Assembly: GCA_028873925.1 (NCBI GenBank)
Contig: JAPPNA010000102.1
Location: forward strand, 1-42,606
Source of the DNA: Bacteroidota bacterium
Lineage (GTDB): Bacteria; Bacteroidota; Rhodothermia; Rhodothermales; Bin80
Length of the DNA: 42,606 bases
Direction: 5' to 3'
The notes below the pieces were generated by a model, which did not search any database, had not been told where the DNA came from, and saw only the letters and a program-made list of their open reading frames with translations. The position numbers and the translations under genes are program-made. Below are positions 19,541 through 28,828 of this stretch, one piece after another. How positions within the stretch are numbered: position 1 is the stretch's first letter; each line of letters starts with the position of its first letter.

Positions 19541-19913
19541 TAAGTCGTTTATCACGCTGGCCTGGGCGCTGTCGACCGGCTCGGTGGGCCTGCTGCATCC
19601 GGGCGGTGTCTATGATGACCCCAAAGGGGCCCGGCTCCGCGTCGCACTGTATCCGAGACTGCGGTATCGGTTTCAGTTTGCAAATGAACTCAAGCTGTTC
19701 TCGGAAGTGGACCACCACACAAAGTTCAGCATCAATGTCTATGGGCCGCCACAGGAATACGTCTCTTTTGTGACCGTGGCCAACGCCTTTGACGCGCGGA
19801 CCGTAGATGCTTCGTTTGCACACGACGGATACGGGCCCATTCCCCGTATCAAGACCGACAATAATAAGTGGACCGCCGGGGGTGTCCCTAAACCCCTCAC
19901 CTTAACCGACTGA
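19534..19913 (+). pseudogene. Fragment of a restriction-modification DNA methyltransferase (Eco57I-like family)
   Basis: A frame without a plausible start of its own, open from just after a TGA near 19528 to a TGA at 19911-19913. Its codon use looks like that of a real gene. The peptide contains HPGGVYDDPKG, ALYPRLRYRFQF, NELKLFSEVDHHTKFSINVYG and FAHDGYGPIP. I remember this string of motifs from large class I SAM-dependent methyltransferases of restriction-modification or BREX-like type. The catalytic NPPY part and the remaining several hundred residues are missing. The adjoining bases to 20235 give no clear continuation. It is probably a remnant of a lost defence gene. The family call is from memory. 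Confidence 0.45.
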
Positions 19914-20235
19914 GTCTGGGGCACCGCCGACTAAATGGCCTTGCCGCCATCCTGGCATCCGATACGCGGCCCATTTGCGCATTGCCTCGGAACCTCCAGC
20001 TCTTAAATCCCGGCAGAGCCAGCACCATCGACAGCGGGCAATGTCTGGACGAGAATTATCCGTCTGTCCGCCGTTGGAATACCCCGGTTTGAGATGGCCC
20101 ATATGATCAGCAACAACTCACAATCGGATCTGAGCGCACCAAAACCGGAGGCGTGAGGGATGTCCGACCCTGCGTGAAAAGCCGCTCAGCGGGTGATCCC
20201 ATCTTTGGAGACACGCCCGCCGAGCAGGGTCCCGA
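19914..20235. other. 322 nt without a convincing gene
   Basis: This stretch lies between the methyltransferase-like fragment and the convergent PhoX gene. A frame one base off the fragment stays open to about 20091 and could be frameshifted leftover of the same gene, but I see no family motif in it. No clear terminator is present. A short CCGCT/AGCGG palindrome near 20182-20192 has too small a loop to be convincing. Confidence 0.4.
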
Positions 20236-21564
20236 TTACACCCAGGGGCCCTGGATGGCCAATGTGAGGCCATCATGCTGGATATTGACAAACAGCGTGG
20301 AGCCATCATGGGCGAATGTGGCCCCGGCCAGTTCTGACTCGCTGGTGGCGTTCCGGGCGAACTTGTAAATGGTGCCATCAGGCGTGATGCCGACCAGGAA
20401 CTGCTCGCCTGAGCCATCTTCGCATACGATCAGATCCCCCCAGGGGGAAACCGTCAGATTGTCCGCATTGTCAATTAGGCCCGGATCATTGGGCTCAACA
20501 AATAGTTCCAAGTCTCCTCCCGGCTCAAGGTGCCAGATCTGACCCCGCTTCGCCGCTCCGCCATTGGTGCACGCAAAGTAGACGGCACCATTACCGTACC
20601 ACATACCCTCGCCGCGGGCGAAAAGCGCTGCCCCCTGCTCCACGGCCCTATACCGCAGGTCGTCTTCCGGAGACTCAACATTGTCCAGATCCACCCAACT
20701 AACCGCCATTGGGGCACCTGGAGCCACCAGCGGTTCGGCCCAGTTGCGCGTATCCAGTCCGGGGCGATCCGTCACCCTCAAGGCCTGCAGTCGGCCGCCA
20801 GCCGCCAGATTCATTCGATCACCGGGCAGAAAACGGTAAATGCAGCCATCATTGGTGTCTTCCGTCTGGTAGATCGCGTGCGTCACCGGATCCACCGCGA
20901 CCGCCTCACGATTGAAGCGTCCCATCGCGGTCAGCGGCACCGGACGGGCTATCCCGATCGCAGACGAAGCCGGAACTTCAAACGCATACCCGTGATCCTT
21001 GGCACACACTTCTCCGGCCCGTTCTACAGACTCTTCACAGGTTATCCAGGTGTTCCAGGGCGTGGGACCACCCGCACAGTTCCTTAAGGTGCCCGCAAGA
21101 CTCAGGTGCTGGGACACCAGCTGCCTGTTTTTCAGGTCCCAGACAAAGGTCGTGGTGCCGCCCAGGCAGGGGGCACCCGCCACGCCCGCATCATAAAAAT
21201 CGTCAGGATTCATGCGGCTGAGCAATTCGTTCTGCGCGCCGAACGGGCCCAGCGCGGCATCACTGCCTACGTTGACCTCATGGTTGCGTACTACAATCGC
21301 GTAACCTTCCGGCCCTTCAAACGCGGCCATGCCATCCGGCAGACCCGGCACAACGAATCCGTCAGACATGACCTCCCCAACACGCGATACTACGGTGTAA
21401 CTGAAGCCCTCCGGCAAATCCATAATGCCCGCGGGGTCGGCCAAGAGTGGTCCATACCGCTCCGCGGGAGCCTGGCGACAGCCAGCCAACAGCGTGTACA
21501 ACCCCCCAAACCCAAGGGCGAATGCGCCGGAAAACGCCAGAAAATGACGCCTTGAAACAGTCAT
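20236..21564 (-). CDS. PhoX-family (DUF839) protein, Tat-exported lipoprotein
   Basis: A 442-residue protein of the PhoX/DUF839 beta-propeller family, whose studied members are calcium- and iron-dependent alkaline phosphatases. The twin-arginine motif SRRHFL is at residues 4-9, and a lipobox-like LLAGC ends the hydrophobic stretch, so it is probably folded before export and lipid-anchored. Typical family segments are visible: an early NHE, CAGGPTPWNTWITCEES, EDTNDGCIYRF and DNADNLTVSPWGDLIVCEDG. Ligand residues look kept, but activity on phosphate esters is inferred. It lies 39 nt after the LVIVD gene on the same strand, so the two are likely co-transcribed. Confidence 0.85.
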   Translation of the reverse strand: MTVSRRHFLAFSGAFALGFGGLYTLLAGCRQAPAERYGPLLADPAGIMDLPEGFSYTVVSRVGEVMSDGFVVPGLPDGMAAFEGPEGYAIVVRNHEVNVGSDAALGPFGAQNELLSRMNPDDFYDAGVAGAPCLGGTTTFVWDLKNRQLVSQHLSLAGTLRNCAGGPTPWNTWITCEESVERAGEVCAKDHGYAFEVPASSAIGIARPVPLTAMGRFNREAVAVDPVTHAIYQTEDTNDGCIYRFLPGDRMNLAAGGRLQALRVTDRPGLDTRNWAEPLVAPGAPMAVSWVDLDNVESPEDDLRYRAVEQGAALFARGEGMWYGNGAVYFACTNGGAAKRGQIWHLEPGGDLELFVEPNDPGLIDNADNLTVSPWGDLIVCEDGSGEQFLVGITPDGTIYKFARNATSESELAGATFAHDGSTLFVNIQHDGLTLAIQGPWV

Positions 21565-21603
21565 CAGGTCAGTTGATAGTGGTACTTTCCAAGTGATACC
21601 CGC

Positions 21604-23490
21604 TCAAGGCAGGATCGGATTTTCAACCAGGCGGGTAATCCAGAGCCCGCTATTGAGATCAGAGGTGTAAATATGCCCCTTATGAACCTGGGCCCCCCAG
21701 GCCATGGGCCAGTCAGGCACCATGGTATGCGCATCGGTAGTGCGTAGCACAGCGATTTCGCGGCCCTGTTCATACAGGTTACCGCGCAGCTCACCGGAAA
21801 TATCCACCACCCGCAAGCCGCCCTGATAATAGCCCACATACAGGCGATCTCCTTCCACCCATACATTGTGCGCTCCGGCATCCGGCACCTCATACCGGGC
21901 CACTTCCTCAGGGTTGCGGAGGTCTTCCACATCAAATACATGGATGTACCCGGAGGCCTCAAGCGGCTTGTCCACATCATAGCCATCGGGCCAGATTTCG
22001 TCGCCCACAAACAGATAGCGTCCGTGCCTCCAGGCCACATGGGTATGGCCGATCGGATACGCCCGTCGGCTGACCAGCGCGGGTTCGGTAGGCGTACCCC
22101 CATACGTACCGGCCCCTGCATCAAGTATCACAATGCCATCATCCCAGTATGACAGATACGCATACCCGTCCTGCACGATTACATCATGCAGCGTCTTGTC
22201 GGCCTTGTTCAACCCCCAGCGACCCACTTCCACGGGAATGAGGGGATTGGAAATGTCCAGAATATGCAGATCGTTGGTCCCGTTGTGGCAGGCATATACC
22301 AGTTCCCCCTCAATCCACACATTGTGCACGCCGCCGGTAACAGTCTCGGTGTACTCTGACAGAATCGACGGATGCGCGGGCACGGAAAGATCCAGTAACA
22401 CAATGCCGTTGCGTCGACTGGAAGCCCCTTCGCGCGTAATGATACCGATTCGACTGTCAGCGTTGATCTTGACATCATTAATGCGTCGGGCATCCACCTG
22501 AACAGAATCCGTCAGTTCAGGCCGGGCAGGATCAGTTACATCAAAGACCTTCATCCAGTCATACATGAAGGTGCCCACATAGGCATAGTCACGCCCGTTG
22601 ACCCCCTCAAAGACCCACATGTCCCCGGAATGGTGATGGTCAATCACCCCGCGCCCGGTGGTCTCCAGTCGGGCATCAAAGGTGCGGGGATCAACGTTGA
22701 TCGTAATGGAGCGTGTGATGCTCTCTCCGATGCGGGCCTCCACGATAAAGGTGCCGGACTGTTCCGCCACAAATACGCCGAATTCCTGTTCTGCCGTGAT
22801 GGCTGCCCCCTCTGTGACTTCCCACAACGGCAGCAATCCCTCCACGGTCTGGCCGGAGCCATCCAATGCGCGTACCCGGAAGCGTACCACATCACCCTGT
22901 CGGACAATAAACCGGTTCTGTTCAATCTGATAGGACACCGCCGGATTGGGCACGACCGTTACCGGCAGTCCCGTGCGCAGATCACCCGCGCGAATGGTGA
23001 TTACCGCTTCACCCGGCTCGTGACCACTGACCACCCCGCGCCGATCCACCGTGGCGATGCGACTGTTGCCGGATCGAAAACGTGCGACCTCCACATTTTC
23101 AACCGCGCCGTTGGCGGCAATCCGGCTGACCCTCAACGGAGCAAAGGTGCCTGCCAACACCTGATCCACCGCCAGGTCAGCCTGCAGGCTGGCGGCCGAG
23201 GGCAGGGTGACCTTAATGGTGGCATAACCCGGACGGCCGCCCATAACAGCCACCAGCCGCGCCTGACCCGGTGCCCGGGCCTTTACTTCACCAATAGAGG
23301 TGACATCAGCTATTTCACTGTCGGCCATATACCAACGTATCGGGAGTTCCAGCGTGCCGTCTTCGGTATAAGCGGTGGCCGTGAACGTTTGGGCCCGACC
23401 CACCTCCAGGGTTACTTCCGCCGGCTCAATTTCCACGCGGTCGGGGATGATGACCTGCACAAACAGGCTCAGTACCAATAAAATTTTCAT
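21604..23490 (-). CDS. Exported protein with Ig-like (BIG2) domains and LVIVD repeats
   Basis: A 628-residue protein from the ATG at 23490 (a TTG lies one codon upstream) with a short signal peptide (MKILLVLSLFVQVIIP). The first part, to about residue 265, is built from beta-rich segments of the bacterial Ig-like BIG2 type (VEIEPAEVTLEVGRAQTFTA is the first strand pair). The rest is a run of LVIVD repeats, for example YAYLSYWDDGIVILDAG and LYVGYYQGGLRVVDISG, that should fold as a beta-propeller. Such proteins sit on the cell surface and usually bind partners or ligands. No enzyme function is visible. It is upstream of, and probably co-transcribed with, the PhoX gene, and divergent from the MATE transporter. 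Confidence 0.82.
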   Translation of the reverse strand: MKILLVLSLFVQVIIPDRVEIEPAEVTLEVGRAQTFTATAYTEDGTLELPIRWYMADSEIADVTSIGEVKARAPGQARLVAVMGGRPGYATIKVTLPSAASLQADLAVDQVLAGTFAPLRVSRIAANGAVENVEVARFRSGNSRIATVDRRGVVSGHEPGEAVITIRAGDLRTGLPVTVVPNPAVSYQIEQNRFIVRQGDVVRFRVRALDGSGQTVEGLLPLWEVTEGAAITAEQEFGVFVAEQSGTFIVEARIGESITRSITINVDPRTFDARLETTGRGVIDHHHSGDMWVFEGVNGRDYAYVGTFMYDWMKVFDVTDPARPELTDSVQVDARRINDVKINADSRIGIITREGASSRRNGIVLLDLSVPAHPSILSEYTETVTGGVHNVWIEGELVYACHNGTNDLHILDISNPLIPVEVGRWGLNKADKTLHDVIVQDGYAYLSYWDDGIVILDAGAGTYGGTPTEPALVSRRAYPIGHTHVAWRHGRYLFVGDEIWPDGYDVDKPLEASGYIHVFDVEDLRNPEEVARYEVPDAGAHNVWVEGDRLYVGYYQGGLRVVDISGELRGNLYEQGREIAVLRTTDAHTMVPDWPMAWGAQVHKGHIYTSDLNSGLWITRLVENPILP

Positions 23491-23547
23491 CAACCATTAA
23501 GACAGGTCGGGGGTATACTCCCGCCATCAAACGCAGGATCCGAAACC

Positions 23548-24978
23548 GTGCCCAGGCTCAGCCCCTTCTCCCGTCCCGATCGCCTCCGAATCGTCGGAGA
23601 AGAGGCGCGGTCTCTGGTGGTGCTCTCCGGCCCCATAGCCTTTACGCAGTTGGGACAGATATCCAACGGCTTCATTGATGTGATCATGGTAGGCCGCCTC
23701 GGAGCGGCTGAGCTGGCCGGTGTGGCACTCGGCAATGCTACGTATTTCATGTTTATGCTGATGTGCCTGGGCACATTGCATGCGGTCGGTCCCATGGTTT
23801 CACAGGCATTCGGGGCGGGGGCGCGTGAGCCGATTGCCCGAACACTGCACCAGGCGTTCTGGCTATGCATCTGCCTAGCCATGCCGATAGTAGCCATCCT
23901 TTGGTTTGCCTCGCCAATCTGGACCATCCTGCGTCAGGACACGACTACCATTATACTGGCCCAAGGCTACCTGCGGGCGGCGGTCTGGGGGTTTCTGCCG
24001 TTTCTGTGGTTCAACGCGCTGCGCAATTTTGTGGAGGCGGTCTCCAAGCCGTGGCCGGTAACTCAGATTATTCTGGGCGGCATCGTGCTCAACATTGTGG
24101 CCAATTACGGGCTGATGTACGGCAACTTCGGCCTGCCCCGACTCGGACTGGCGGGTACAGGCTGGGCCACCTCAATTGTCCATCTGGCCATGCTGCTGGC
24201 CATTGCCGTGTACATTCAGTCCCGCCGACAATTCAGCACGCTCCGGGTGTTTTCCGGTCTGGGCCGCTTTGACTTTCGGTACTTCCGCGAACTGGTGCGC
24301 ATCGGCCTTCCGATCGGCGGCGCATACGGGCTGGAGGTGACGTTGTTTTCCAGTACAGCGTTCCTGGTCGGAACCCTTGGACCGGTCGCACTGGCCGCCC
24401 ACCAGATTGCCATCCAGTGTGCGGCAGTAGCGTACATGGTGCCGCTGGGCATCGGCATTGCTACGACCGTGCGTGTCGGACAGAACGTCGGGCGCCGCTC
24501 GGTCGTCCGGGCCACCTGGTCGGGCTTTCTGGGGATGGGCCTGTCCCTGGTATTTATGTCAGGCACCGCCATGATATTTCTGTTTGCTCCGCAACTGCTG
24601 GTCTCCATCTATGTGCCGATCGACCAGCCGAACACTGCGGCCACCGCGGTTCTGGCGATTGAGCTGTTGGGTCTGGCGGCTTTGTTTCAGTTGTTTGACG
24701 GCCTGCAGGTCGCCGCTCAGGGTGCACTGCGCGGCCTGAAAGATACGCGCCTGCCCATGCTGTACTGCTTTTTCGGCTACTGGCTCATCGGCATTCCCAC
24801 CGGACTGATCCTCGGCTACGGGCTGGGTTGGGGCGCGACCGGTTTCTGGTGGGGTCTGGTGACAGGGCTGCTGGCCGCGTCCCTGATGCTGAGCCTTCGA
24901 TTCATCAAGCTTACGCGGACGCGATACTGGCGCAGGAGACTTGGCAGCCGGGAAGAATTTCAAGATTCCGCGAATTAA
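23548..24978 (+). CDS. MATE family multidrug/Na+ antiporter
   Basis: A 476-residue polytopic membrane protein with about 12 hydrophobic segments in two similar halves, normal for MATE (NorM-type) exporters that push cationic drugs or metabolites out against Na+ or H+. The motifs IAFTQLGQISNGFIDVIMVGRLGA (first helix) and the second-half ALRGLKDTRLPM are typical. It begins with GTG. No ligand can be assigned. It is divergent from the LVIVD gene with 57 nt between, and 86 nt upstream of actA. Confidence 0.92.
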   Translation: MPRLSPFSRPDRLRIVGEEARSLVVLSGPIAFTQLGQISNGFIDVIMVGRLGAAELAGVALGNATYFMFMLMCLGTLHAVGPMVSQAFGAGAREPIARTLHQAFWLCICLAMPIVAILWFASPIWTILRQDTTTIILAQGYLRAAVWGFLPFLWFNALRNFVEAVSKPWPVTQIILGGIVLNIVANYGLMYGNFGLPRLGLAGTGWATSIVHLAMLLAIAVYIQSRRQFSTLRVFSGLGRFDFRYFRELVRIGLPIGGAYGLEVTLFSSTAFLVGTLGPVALAAHQIAIQCAAVAYMVPLGIGIATTVRVGQNVGRRSVVRATWSGFLGMGLSLVFMSGTAMIFLFAPQLLVSIYVPIDQPNTAATAVLAIELLGLAALFQLFDGLQVAAQGALRGLKDTRLPMLYCFFGYWLIGIPTGLILGYGLGWGATGFWWGLVTGLLAASLMLSLRFIKLTRTRYWRRRLGSREEFQDSAN

Positions 24979-24991
24979 TCCTTCGATCCCG

Positions 24992-24999
24992 TATATTTG
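24992..24999 (+). promoter_or_regulatory. Candidate -7 box of the ACIII/caa3 operon promoter
   Basis: TATATTTG fits the Bacteroidota -7 consensus TAnnTTTG exactly and lies 65 nt before the actA ATG, so the leader would be about 60 nt. No TTTG is found at the matching -33 position, which lowers confidence. Confidence 0.42.
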
Positions 25000-25064
25000 G
25001 GCCGATGCCGATCCAATTGCGGGTAATGCCGTACATTTAGCCGGCTGAAACTGAGCACAACCGC

Positions 25065-25712
25065 ATGCCTCAAGTATTCCCCAGGAAGGCCAACCGACTG
25101 CCTGCGCTGTCGCTGGCCGCCGTTTCCGTCGGGGGGATCCTTAGTGTCGTCTTCGTGTGGTACTACTTCTCGCCGGAATATACCGATGTGGGGTACGCAC
25201 CGGAGCAGCCGGTCAGTTACAGCCACCGTGTCCATGTGGACCAGTTGGGGCTGGACTGCCGCTACTGTCACAGTTTCGTTGAGATCGCCGATGTCAGCAA
25301 CATCCCGGCTACGGAAACCTGCATGAACTGCCACGGGGTCGTGCTTCCGCAAAGCCTTGACCTGATGCCGGTTCGGGCGAGTTGGGCTGATGACAGCTCA
25401 ATTCCCTGGGTCAAAGTGCATCAGCTGCCGGATTATGCGCAGTTCAGCCACGCGGTGCATGTCAACAACGGCGTGGGCTGCGAAACCTGCCACGGGCGTG
25501 TTGACCGGATGGATGTGGTCAGCCAGGTGGAGCCGATGTCCATGGGCTGGTGCCTGGATTGCCATCGGGAGCCGGAACTTTATCTGCGTCCGAATGAGGA
25601 AGTCACGACCATGGGCTACATGCACAGTGCAGACTACCTGAAGACCAATCTGAACCGCATCCGCGAAGAAGGCATCCGGCCTCCGACCAACTGCAGTGCC
25701 TGCCACTATTGA
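25065..25712 (+). CDS. actA: ACIII subunit A, pentaheme cytochrome c
   Basis: A 215-residue protein with one N-terminal membrane anchor (about residues 12-32) and five CxxCH heme-c sites starting at Cys65, Cys86, Cys139, Cys163 and Cys210. Five hemes is what is known for ActA of Rhodothermus marinus. It passes electrons within Alternative Complex III, the menaquinol:cytochrome c oxidoreductase that stands in for the bc1 complex. It is the first gene of the operon, and its stop overlaps the actB start by one base (TGATG). Confidence 0.93.
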   Translation: MPQVFPRKANRLPALSLAAVSVGGILSVVFVWYYFSPEYTDVGYAPEQPVSYSHRVHVDQLGLDCRYCHSFVEIADVSNIPATETCMNCHGVVLPQSLDLMPVRASWADDSSIPWVKVHQLPDYAQFSHAVHVNNGVGCETCHGRVDRMDVVSQVEPMSMGWCLDCHREPELYLRPNEEVTTMGYMHSADYLKTNLNRIREEGIRPPTNCSACHY

Positions 25713-28700
25713 TGATGATTTCCCTTCCCATTGTCGATTCCCCTGAGGCAGTCCGGCCTGAGCGCCTCTGGCGCAGTCCGGCTCATTTGCGTCAGGACCC
25801 CGACTTTGTGGAGTCCAGCCGGGAGGAGTTTATGCCCGGAGCCAGCAACCCGCCAAGCGGAAGCCGCAGGCATTTCCTGCAGCTGCTGGGAGCCTCCATG
25901 GCACTCGGCGGCCTGGCCGCCTGTCGCCGACCGGTTGAGCATGTGATGCCGTTTGCGGACCGCCCGGAGGAACTCATCCCCGGTGTTCCGCTCCGGTATG
26001 CGACCGCCATGCCGCTGCGCGGCGTTGTGCAGCCGCTGGTGGTCAAAAGCAATGACGGCCGTCCTACCAAAATTGAGGGTAATGCCCAGCATCCGGGCGG
26101 CACCGGGTCCACAGGTGTCTTTGAGCAGGCCTCCCTGCTTACCTTGTATGACCCCGACCGCAGCCGTGTGCTGCTGCGCAACGGCACCGCAACCTCTTGG
26201 GACGACTTTCTGAGCCTCTGCCAGCGACTCCAGTTGGGCAGTCGGCGGGTCGCCGTACTGGCAGCCCCCACCTCTTCACCCACCATGGCCCGGCTCAGAG
26301 CGGAACTTGAAGCAGCGTTCCCGCAGACCAACTGGCTTGAATATCGGGCGGAAGGCATTGATGCCGAGGCCCTCGGGATCGAATCGGCCTTCGGAGTGCC
26401 GTATCGCCCCGTGTACCATTTTGATCGGGCCGATGTCATTGTTAGTCTGGATGCGGACTTCCTGGGACCGACAGCACGGAATTTCCGGCACAATACGCGA
26501 AGGTTTGCCGCAGGCCGGCGCCTGCATGAAGGCAAGAATACTATGAGCCGCCTCTATGTCGCCGAGAGTGCCTACAGCTCCACCGGACTTATGGCGGATC
26601 ACCGGCGCAGGATGACATCCGGCAGGGTGTCCGAGTTGGCCGCTGAACTGGCCGTTGCCCTCGGGCTGCGACAGGGAGACAGCCCCGGAGCCTTCGCCCG
26701 GCAGCTGGCCGGCGAACTTCAGGCTGCACAAGGCAGCGGTATCGTGCTGGCGGGTGAATCGCAGCCGGCGGAGGTCCACGCCCTGTGCGCAGCCATCAAT
26801 CAGGCACTGGACGCTATCGGCCAGACGGTAGACCTGCTGAATACCGCAGCAGGCGCAGCGACGCAGCCGCAAGCACTTGCGGCACTGGTCAGCGATATGC
26901 GCGATGGTCTGGTGGATGTTCTCCTTATGATGGGGGTCAACCCGGTCTATGACGCACCGGCCAATCTGTCGTTTTCCGACGCACTGGAGCGCGTCAGTGA
27001 CTCCATCCATGTGGGGCTGCATGTGGACGAAACGGCACAGCGGAGCACCTGGCATGTTCCAGCCGCCCATTTTTTGGAATCCTGGGGCGACGGACGCACT
27101 TGGGACGGCACGCTGACACCCATCCAGCCGCTCATCGCACCGCTGTATGAAGGGGCCCGTTCGCATAGCGAGATTCTCGGTGCCTTGGCCAGCGGCACCT
27201 TTACCCGAAGTTACGATCAGGTTCGGGCCACCTGGCAGCCGGTGCTGGGGACAGATGATTTTGAAACAGCCTGGCACCGAGTGCTCCACGATGGATATCT
27301 GGCAGATACCGGCTACGACACCATCATTCCCTATGGCGCAGCCCTTACCGGATCAGTTCCCCCAAGCCCCGGAGGTCTTGAACTGGTCCTGCGACTGGAT
27401 CCGACCGTGCTGGATGGCAGCTTTGCCAACAACGCATGGTGTCAGGAACTGCCGGATCCGATTACGAAGATTGTGTGGGACAATGTGGCCATCATGAGCC
27501 CGGCTACCGCACGGGAACTCGATGTGGCCTCAACCTACCGGAAAGGACGGTATGTGGCGGATGTCGTTACACTGTCCGCCAACGGACAGCAGATAGACCT
27601 CCCGGTCTGGGTTCTGCCCGGTCATCCTGACCATTCCGTGAGTGTCAGCTTGGGGTACGGGCGCAATATTGCCACCACACGACCCGAGCGGAAAACCCCG
27701 ATCTGGGACACCGACGATAAGACTGATGTCTATGCCAAAGGCTCCATAGCCACGGGTATAGGGGCCAATGCATATCTGTTGCGGGATGCCCTGGCACGTC
27801 CGGTAGCTAGCGGACTGCAGGTGACCAAGACCGGACGCACCTGGACGATAGTTACCACCCAGGATCACGGAGTCCTGGATGTGGAGGCCCGGCCGCTGGT
27901 ACGCATGGCCACCCTCAGCGAATATCAGGAGGATCCGGAGTTTGCGCTGGCGCACGAAGCCCCTACCCCGGGGTCGGACGAAAAAACCCGCTTTGAGGAC
28001 TATCCGACGCTTTGGGAAGACCGCCACCCTGAGGACTCCCCCGCCTTCAGGGATAGTGACTATTGGCAGAATCAGTGGGGCATGGTCATTGACCTCAATA
28101 CCTGCACCGGCTGCAACGCCTGCGTGGTGGCCTGCCAGGCGGAAAACAATATCCAGGTGGTCGGCAAGACGGAAGTCGGCAACGGCCGGGAGCTGCACTG
28201 GCTGCGTATTGACCGCTATTTCCTGTCGGATGACGGACTTGAAGTCAGCGACGATCCGCAGATGGTGGTACAGCCGATGCCGTGCCAGCATTGTGAAAAT
28301 GCGCCCTGTGAATCGGTATGCCCGGTCGCGGCCACAGTTCACTCCCCGGACGGGACCAACCAGATGATCTATAACCGGTGCATCGGCACCCGGTACTGCG
28401 CCAACAACTGCCCCTATAAAGTGCGGCGCTTCAACTATTACAACTGGTCCAAGACCATTCCGGAAACCGTCCGGATGGCACAGAACCCGGATGTGACCAT
28501 CCGTTTCCGGGGTGTTATGGAGAAGTGTTCATTCTGTGTGCAGCGTATCCGGTCGGCCCAGAAAAACGCCGGGCTTGAGAAACGCCAGCTCCATCGGGAT
28601 GAGGTCGTAACGGCCTGTCAGCAGGCCTGCCCGGCTGAAGCCATCACATTCGGGGATCTCAACGATCCGGGCAGCCGGGTTAGCCGGGAACGCAAGAACC

Positions 28701-28801
28701 CGCGGAGGTACACCATGTTGGCGGAGCTCAATATCCGGCCGCGGGTGTCGTACCTGGCACGCGTCCGCAATCCTGGTGTCATTCCGGAAGACTCCGCCTG
28801 A
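25712..28801 (+). CDS. actB: ACIII subunit B, molybdopterin-oxidoreductase-like iron-sulfur protein
   Basis: 1029 residues from the ATG at 25712. A twin-arginine signal (SRRHFLQLLG) near residues 50-60 is followed by LAAC. The long middle part resembles molybdopterin oxidoreductase large subunits, though ActB carries no molybdenum. From Cys798 on there is a ferredoxin-like domain with four cysteine clusters: CTGCNACVVAC, CQHCENAPCESVC, CIGTRYCANNC and CSFC with a matching CQQACP. The fusion of both parts in one chain is typical of ActB. It is the periplasmic core of ACIII and moves electrons toward the ActA/ActE hemes. Overlap with actA suggests coupling. Confidence 0.95.
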   Translation: MMISLPIVDSPEAVRPERLWRSPAHLRQDPDFVESSREEFMPGASNPPSGSRRHFLQLLGASMALGGLAACRRPVEHVMPFADRPEELIPGVPLRYATAMPLRGVVQPLVVKSNDGRPTKIEGNAQHPGGTGSTGVFEQASLLTLYDPDRSRVLLRNGTATSWDDFLSLCQRLQLGSRRVAVLAAPTSSPTMARLRAELEAAFPQTNWLEYRAEGIDAEALGIESAFGVPYRPVYHFDRADVIVSLDADFLGPTARNFRHNTRRFAAGRRLHEGKNTMSRLYVAESAYSSTGLMADHRRRMTSGRVSELAAELAVALGLRQGDSPGAFARQLAGELQAAQGSGIVLAGESQPAEVHALCAAINQALDAIGQTVDLLNTAAGAATQPQALAALVSDMRDGLVDVLLMMGVNPVYDAPANLSFSDALERVSDSIHVGLHVDETAQRSTWHVPAAHFLESWGDGRTWDGTLTPIQPLIAPLYEGARSHSEILGALASGTFTRSYDQVRATWQPVLGTDDFETAWHRVLHDGYLADTGYDTIIPYGAALTGSVPPSPGGLELVLRLDPTVLDGSFANNAWCQELPDPITKIVWDNVAIMSPATARELDVASTYRKGRYVADVVTLSANGQQIDLPVWVLPGHPDHSVSVSLGYGRNIATTRPERKTPIWDTDDKTDVYAKGSIATGIGANAYLLRDALARPVASGLQVTKTGRTWTIVTTQDHGVLDVEARPLVRMATLSEYQEDPEFALAHEAPTPGSDEKTRFEDYPTLWEDRHPEDSPAFRDSDYWQNQWGMVIDLNTCTGCNACVVACQAENNIQVVGKTEVGNGRELHWLRIDRYFLSDDGLEVSDDPQMVVQPMPCQHCENAPCESVCPVAATVHSPDGTNQMIYNRCIGTRYCANNCPYKVRRFNYYNWSKTIPETVRMAQNPDVTIRFRGVMEKCSFCVQRIRSAQKNAGLEKRQLHRDEVVTACQQACPAEAITFGDLNDPGSRVSRERKNPRRYTMLAELNIRPRVSYLARVRNPGVIPEDSA

Positions 28802-28828
28802 TTTTTCAACTCAACCCGCTAGCGTACC

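Noticed and set aside
26276-27289. 337-codon minus-strand open frame
   Set aside because: It is fully inside actB on the other strand and lacks any family motif.
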